In this document: positions 57,401 to 64,000 of the stretch, one piece after another | Numbering within the stretch: position 1 is the stretch's first letter | How the letters are laid out: each line of letters opens with the position of its first letter | Assembly (NCBI GenBank): GCA_930367205.1 | Contig: OV884009.1 | Coordinates: forward strand, 40,061,841-40,125,840 | Length of the DNA stretch: 64,000 nt | Reading direction: 5' to 3' | DNA from: Acanthosoma haemorrhoidale | Taxonomy: Eukaryota; Arthropoda; Insecta; Hemiptera; Acanthosomatidae | Notes under the pieces: model-generated | What the model saw: only the letters and a program-made list of their open reading frames with translations | Databases searched by the model: none | Told to the model about the DNA's origin: nothing | Position numbers and translations under genes: made by a program

Positions 57401-59245
57401 TAAAGTAAGGAATATGTAAACTGGAGTATAGACAAGTTCGTAGGTAAATAATTGTTTTCAATAGAAGCTACCGTGGAATCACACGAGACATCTACGAAAG
57501 ATTATGGTAATAAATACAGGAAATACTAGAGCTCTAAAGGCAGGTGGAGATTTGGAGGAAATTTGAATGTTTGTTACGCCAAGAAGTTAGAAGTCACCTA
57601 GGAATATCACAAAATAAAAATAGCGATTCAGATCTCCTGCCAAATCTCCAACACCGTTGACAAAAATGAAGATCTTCAGAGAAGTGAAACTCCACCTTAT
57701 TTAAATCAGTCTACCCTCGAACCCATTTATATTGCATTGAGAGCCAAGTAGCGCTCGATGGGGGAAATTAATCGAACTTACGTGTTCTTTTGTAGTGTTG
57801 TACTGAATAACAAGGTAATTTTTTTCATAATTGACCTACGCCACAGATAAATAAAAATAAATGAAACAAACGTGAATATAACATATCTGTCATACTAGCA
57901 GTTCATTGTTAGCCGTGTGTAATCAATAGTCAGGTTTTCATCAACCAAACTCAGTTTTCTAACCATAACAGTGTTATACACAGGTGGTCTTTTTCCGACC
58001 TCAACATGAAGATGATAATAAAATAAATAAAAGATAGTAAAATAAAAGCTTTGTTTGGTCGGAAACTTTTGAGACAACCCTCGTATGTATATAGGTTATT
58101 ACATTTATATCAAACTTTTATCATCTCATCCCTTAACTTGATTTAGCTTTTTTTTCTACTTTGAACAGTTGAGCCAAGTTGCCTGGTACTAAACAAATAA
58201 ATGACGGCTGAAACCATGGTATATATGAATTTATATTGTTGAAAGATAATTTATCGAAATTATTAGAAATATAATAAATGGATATAATTTAGTTTTGTTT
58301 ACTCACCGATTCATACATATATATGTTTATCCAAGACCATGGTCAAAGTATATTAACGTTGTAAATATTTATTGTTACTACATAATAAAAACTCCAAATG
58401 AACTAGTAAGATTAGCCGAGGTTGACGCTTTGTAACTTAGTAGGCCCTTTCCTGCAATGTAAAAACTCTAAGAGTACCTCGGGAATCGAATCCGTGTCTC
58501 TGTAGTTAGTAGACAGTACAAAACACATTAGATTAAGTATTTTTAACGACACTAAGTACTAATGCAGGACCAACAAAAGGGTGAGTATGGAATATAATCT
58601 CAAGTTCGTTCTCGTTTATCTTAATTTTTTCGACGTTTTTATTGAATTTCAAAACGTCCATAAACACTGTATGAGCAGCACTCGTAGGTTTTAGTGGTTA
58701 AGGCTTTTTCGAAAGGTCATGTTCAAAAGAAATGTCCTCCTGGGATTCCTTCCGGAGAAATGAGTGTACGTGAGGAGCCTACAGAGCATCAGATTAATAT
58801 TATTTTTCCCCTTGAGTTTTGAAGACATACATAATCAATTGAACACAAAAACAATCTTCAATTTTATGATATATTATTAACGAAGAGAGCATTTTATTTT
58901 TTATGATTTCTTTTCTTTGGGGTTGTATTCTCTCCATGTATATACAATCATATTTCTATTTATCCTTCTCCCCCCCCGCCCAGTGGTGACATCGCCTGTG
59001 TAAATGTGTTATATCACGGTTTATTATTTTATCGTCTTTTTCCTAATTCAACAATATTTTCTGATCCTCACAACTTAAATGTTAGTGATTCGGTCACATT
59101 GTTGTAATCCTCCTGTTATATTTAATTCGAAAGCGTTGAACGTTGTTCGGATTATTGCTGCACTAGTTCATTAAAAATAGCCCAGAGTTCTATTACTCAT
59201 AATACTACACGTCGATAGACCCAGGATCTCATTTTCTTTCGTTTG
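57401..59245. other. noncoding AT-rich DNA
   Basis: No gene is supported. 58050-58085 (minus) resembles a mariner-type terminal repeat, and 58475-58490 (minus) contains a B-box-like 'ggattcgattccc'. Neither is supported by a second end or a fold. Confidence 0.4.
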
Positions 59246-59581
59246 ATGAATATTTATAGAAAATTACAAGTATTAGATAAGATAAGACCAGAAGAGGACG
59301 AACGCCACTTAAGCAAATCGACCGGTGAAGTACAGCAGCTGCCCTTGCGTCATTTTCATATGTGCCGCGTCTGCGGGAAATTTCATCTCTTTACCCCTAT
59401 AAAGTTGGCATCGCTGTTTAATATCGGAAACCCTTTGGTAAGCGAATGTACCTGTCGCAGGTGTACGTTACCCTTGTCCAAAATTCGAATTCGATCTTAT
59501 CTCTTGAGTACTAATATAGTAACAATCATAATTTCAGCGTATTTCCGAGGAAATAATACAATTTTCTTCCTCAGATATTAA
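59246..59581 (+). CDS. possible isolated coding exon, Cys-rich (unrecognised)
   Basis: An open frame of about 111 codons whose first part (59261-59432) is clearly less AT-rich than its neighbourhood. It is preceded by a pyrimidine-rich stretch and 'tttatag' (acceptor-like), and contains 'tttg|gtaagc' (donor-like, about 59438). The peptide has C-R-V-C-G near residue 40 and C-T-C-R-R-C near 73, a pattern that could bind zinc. I cannot name a family. It could be one exon of a host gene extending outside the window, or chance. Confidence 0.25.
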   Translation: MNIYRKLQVLDKIRPEEDERHLSKSTGEVQQLPLRHFHMCRVCGKFHLFTPIKLASLFNIGNPLVSECTCRRCTLPLSKIRIRSYLLSTNIVTIIISAYFRGNNTIFFLRY

Positions 59582-60129
59582 ATTAAGTTGAAAAATGCTA
59601 ATACAATGACGCTTTACAATTTAGAACCTCTGAGATGTACTTAACTTAACCAGGGAGGATGACAAATAAAACATTCCCCCTGCAGACTTTTGTGAATCTC
59701 GGTTGTGATAATTAGTTTGTAATTTTGGACTGAACGGAAAAAAGGTCACGTTCTTTACAGTTTGCCAAGATCTAGTCATATCAGAAAGTCATTTTATCCT
59801 TATTAGGCCAACACGTGTTTCGTATTGTGAATTAGGTACTAAAGGAATACCTTTAATGTGACTCCCTAATCAATGTGAGAGAAAAAAATTGTGTACATTA
59901 ATTAACTTAACACACAACGTTCCTTATTTTTGAGAGGTTGGGATAAGATTTAAAGAGATTACAAATCCCATATAAAATCATACATATTGTTAATAGATCT
60001 TTAATTTGATGCAAATTTATAAATTATTGAATCATATATATGATGATATAGGTATTTAATTAATAACCTTCCACTATAAATAATAGCAATAATAATTATT
60101 AAGATCACATGTATTATTTTCAAATAATA
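59582..60129. other. noncoding AT-rich DNA
   Basis: No feature is supported. Confidence 0.4.
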
Positions 60130-60265
60130 TTAGACTCTCACTACCTTCCTGATTCCGGCGGGTGGAATCCTTTAAACATTCCACACCCAACACAATTTTC
60201 CTTTATTTTTCCCACATCCTATTTTTATAAGTTTGAGAGCTAAGGAAAAAAAAAATCAACTAATA
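60130..60265 (-). repeat. R3 dispersed repeat, copy 2
   Basis: Inverted relative to 39150-39335. It is shorter and diverged, but keeps 'agctctcaaacttataaaaa' and 'gaaggtagtgagagtct' on the minus strand. Confidence 0.7.
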
Positions 60266-61827
60266 TGATGATTTATTGGCAAGGTTTTATATTTGAACTA
60301 CACATATGTTTTACATTGAGTAAAATGTTTTTTTAAGAAAAAAAAATATCAGATAAATTGTAATTTAATGTATCCTGCCTAAACAACAACATACGACCGT
60401 TCATTCCTTGCTCACTTTGTGGCTACCACCTGCCTTGGTTTTTACTATCGTATATTTATCTTTTATGTTACTTCAATGGTTTTCATTTATATATCGTATT
60501 TTATTTAACGAACTTCTGTATATTGCTGTTTCAAATATCTGGATCCATCAACGAATTTATTTACTAAATGCAGCTAAACAACATTTTATTTCATTTCTTA
60601 ATTATTATTACCTTTTATTTTTCTATGATGCAATAACTCCTTTTCTTTGCCAGATATGAATTCGTTACCTGAACATTAATATTAATCATCGGGAACTTTT
60701 TCCCAGAATAATTTTTTTTTCTATTCTGTTATTATGTTGGTACATATATATTAGTTAATAATTACTACTGCCTTTAATTTTGGCTCTTACATTTTCAAAT
60801 ATCGTAACACCGAGAAACTATTTCTTGCTAACTTAAAATAAGGAGTTGCAAAACATCAGCTACTACGTCTACGCTTACCGTTATCGTGAGAGTGTATCCA
60901 AGGAAGGTGCAAATTTATGAGCTTCTCAGTTTGAACTGGATATTGAGGAAGATGGGGGAGGGGGGGAGGGTCCAGGTGCAAGTTTCGACTTGCCAGTATT
61001 TTTTTTTCTTTGGTAATAATTCTTAAGAATAATGGAATCCATCCATGTTCGGTTAAAGAGGTTGATTACTAATTGGCTTAGCAGATATCTGTCAAGTTTC
61101 CCCTTATTTCCCAGAGAACTGGGGGGTGTTTTGGAGCCATACGTTCCTGAGTTCAGTGATTGAATGCACTAAGCCGAGGAGTTGCTTGTAGTGAACCCAC
61201 CGTTTTTTTAGTCCTGTGTGAGATAGCTACAGCTTTTTTTTTGCTTATACAGACCACATTAGCTTTACCATGCTCACTAGATTTCACGATTATACAAGAA
61301 TTTAGATTCATGTAATGTGAATTTCTAAATGCTTCCTTTTTTTTCTTTTTACTCACCTGCCTCACGGTATCAACGGTGCCTTACAAGACCGCAGCAACGA
61401 TTAAAATATTTTATTAATGAATTAATGTGACTGTACTAAGGAGGTAGAACGTATGTAAAATCCACCGCCACAATCTGGGGAGGGGAAGGTGAAACGAGAA
61501 GCCTTTGTCTGAAACGGCTTCATGGCAGAGAGTTGTTGGAGGCATTCAGCAAGCAAGTGTTCCTAAGTGTGGAGTTCCGCAGTAAACATTACAAATATGA
61601 GATTGTAAATATTAATTATAGCTTTTTTTAAGTTATGTAAATATTAATAGTTTATAAAAGAAAGGCGGAAGGACTGTAGTTTACTGGTTTTTGCAATTAA
61701 TGGGTATATAATGTTGGTTGTAATCATTTGTGGATTTAGTCTAGGTTCGTTCTGTACCCTACTGTTGTTATGTATATACAATAGTTTAATGATGTATATG
61801 TAAGGGTATCGGGAGTTATCAGATGTG
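60266..61827. other. noncoding DNA
   Basis: No gene is supported. The 83-codon frame at 60408-60659 is hydrophobic and AT-driven. A purine/G-rich run lies at 60953-60971. Confidence 0.45.
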
Positions 61828-62660
<833 letters not shown>

Positions 62661-64000
62661 TTAAAAGCATATAAGTGTTAAACAGAACATTTACACTTGT
62701 TCAGTAATTGTAAACATAAAGTAGTAAGCGCCTCTTACTTCTAATAGTAGATATCCCTTTGCAATGAGTCTTTGTGTATATAATTCAATACATTCGCTGT
62801 GCATGTATTCAGTACCTTATATTTTGTTAGTGATAAAGCATGCCAGTAGATATTTTTCGGAACCAAGGTTCACTAATTGTTATTCCCTCTTATACCAACA
62901 ATGCGTTGGGGTATTCCAATGTCTTTTCTTTTTATTATTACACCTTGCCAAGTAATAAATTTAGTTTGTAATTTAGTTCATTATAAATGATCACGTGTTT
63001 TCCTTTCAAGTTTATAATTGTTTTGGTTACCATTATTCTGTTTTGTATTATTAGTGCATGTGTATCTTATGGTTTGTGATTGATCATAAAGGTGAACGAA
63101 TCTGTCAATTTAAGTTGTTGATTTCAGTTCCTTACTTCCATCTTATAAGTGGGAACGGGCTCCCGTACCCTTCTATCAGTTCGTTGTTTTGATTAGATTA
63201 CCCTGATGCACCTGGTAAGGTTTTATCTAAATGGGTATATTTTTCATTTATTTCTTATATTGTATGATACACAAAGTGGTAACCTCAATAAGAAATTTCA
63301 AGCATCCAGCTTGAGCAGAGGGCTCACTGACACACGGGTGAGAACATTTCGTTTACAATCAGCGAAACCCTAAAAATACGAGGTAATATAGTTCGTATAC
63401 CGAAACCATATCTGATAATAGGTCTATTTCCGTGCTGGACGCTGGCCACAGTCAAATATAAAGGAATCGCCACTCTGCCTCTCACCGAGACTGCCTCTGA
63501 AAGGCGTTCTAAACAACACCTGCTCTTCGTTATCAGTCTTCATCTGCTCACCTCACTCAGCCATCGTTCAAAGATAAATTCATCTATAACTCCCTAACAG
63601 AATGTCATTAGTCAGTTAACCACCCCGTATTATTTAGATACTACATTTATGTATTTTATGTTATGTATGTCCGTCCGAAATTGATTGCATTTTTGGGTTC
63701 TTAAATTAAAAATTGTAAATATCATATTTTAAAAAAGATTTAACCGTTCAAAATTCCATTGCGAGTGATGAACATAAATAAACTTAGACCTTATGAATTA
63801 TATTTTTAGTGGTGAAAATGTTGCTACGTCAATTATAAACTATACTTATGAACTATGCATAAACTAATTAAATGACGCAGAATATTAAGAAACGATTTAA
63901 CGAGAGATTACAAAAAAAATAGTACTTTTTACTGAAGATATTTTGTTTTATTCCTTTAACAGTATTTAAAATTTAATATTGATTTTTTTAGAAATATTGT
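62661..64000. other. noncoding AT-rich DNA
   Basis: No gene is supported. TATAAAG at 63457-63463 and an initiator-like TCAGTC at 63533-63538 are 76 nt apart, too far for one core promoter, and no coding region follows. Confidence 0.45.

Noticed and set aside
58050..58085. Mariner-like terminal inverted repeat ('gggttgtctcaaaagtttcc' on minus)
   Set aside because: Only one end resembles a mariner terminus. No partner repeat or transposase is visible, and the likeness rests on memory.
58440..58510. B-box-like 'ggattcgattccc' on the minus strand
   Set aside because: No matching A box at a suitable distance and no tRNA fold.
63457..63538. TATA box plus initiator near the right edge as a host promoter
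   Set aside because: The spacing of 76 nt is wrong for one core promoter and no coding sequence follows in the window.

Overview
The window looks like a transposon-rich, AT-rich, gene-poor stretch of an arthropod (most likely insect) nuclear genome. The evidence is the mobile elements themselves. There are gypsy-type (Ty3/Metaviridae) LTR retrotransposons with AGTTA...TAACT-like ends sitting in TATATA targets, Jockey-type LINEs, and a TATA box plus TCATTC initiator in one LTR. I found no host gene I can name and no bacterial signals.

Layout. 1-12480: noncoding AT-rich DNA with 5'-truncated Jockey LINE copies (3496-3790 minus, 4470-5478 plus), copies of an unclassified dispersed repeat here called R1 (two of them carrying long (GA)n tracts), a tRNA-like sequence, and one member of a second repeat, R2. 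12481-34098: four LTR retrotransposons, A (12506-17839, plus), B (17854-23135, minus), C (23167-30223, plus) and D (30264-about 34088, plus), lie head to tail and are separated only by (TA)n tracts, as if one TA microsatellite had been hit four times. 34107-48824: decayed repeats, including an inverted-repeat element enclosing a LINE RT fragment, R1 and R2 copies, and fragments of at least two other LINE families. 48825-53394: a nearly intact, apparently full-length Jockey-type LINE with ORF1 and ORF2 and a candidate 11-bp target-site duplication. 53406-64000: mostly noncoding, with another LINE tail, one possible isolated exon (59246-59581), and an R1 copy with a 192-bp (GA)n.

How the parts work together. 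A, B and D form one lineage: a PBS for tRNA-Phe, a Gag with two CCHC zinc knuckles, then Protease-RT-RNase H-Integrase. In all three, gag ends in TGA and pol continues in the same frame with no other stop at the junction, so Gag-Pol is probably made by stop-codon readthrough. B is intact and its LTRs are almost identical, so it is the best candidate for a functional copy. A has one extra TGA inside pol. D has lost RT/RNase H and is frameshifted. C is a different lineage: its PBS fits tRNA-Lys(UUU), its Gag is Asn/Gln-rich without zinc knuckles, and pol lies in the -1 frame behind an in-register T TTT TTA slippery heptamer. C's pol carries two stop codons and lacks the third catalytic integrase acidic residue, although its two LTRs look identical.

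All comparisons were made by eye. Repeat boundaries are approximate except for the LTR ends, PBSs, recoding sites and simple repeats, which were counted from the sequence.
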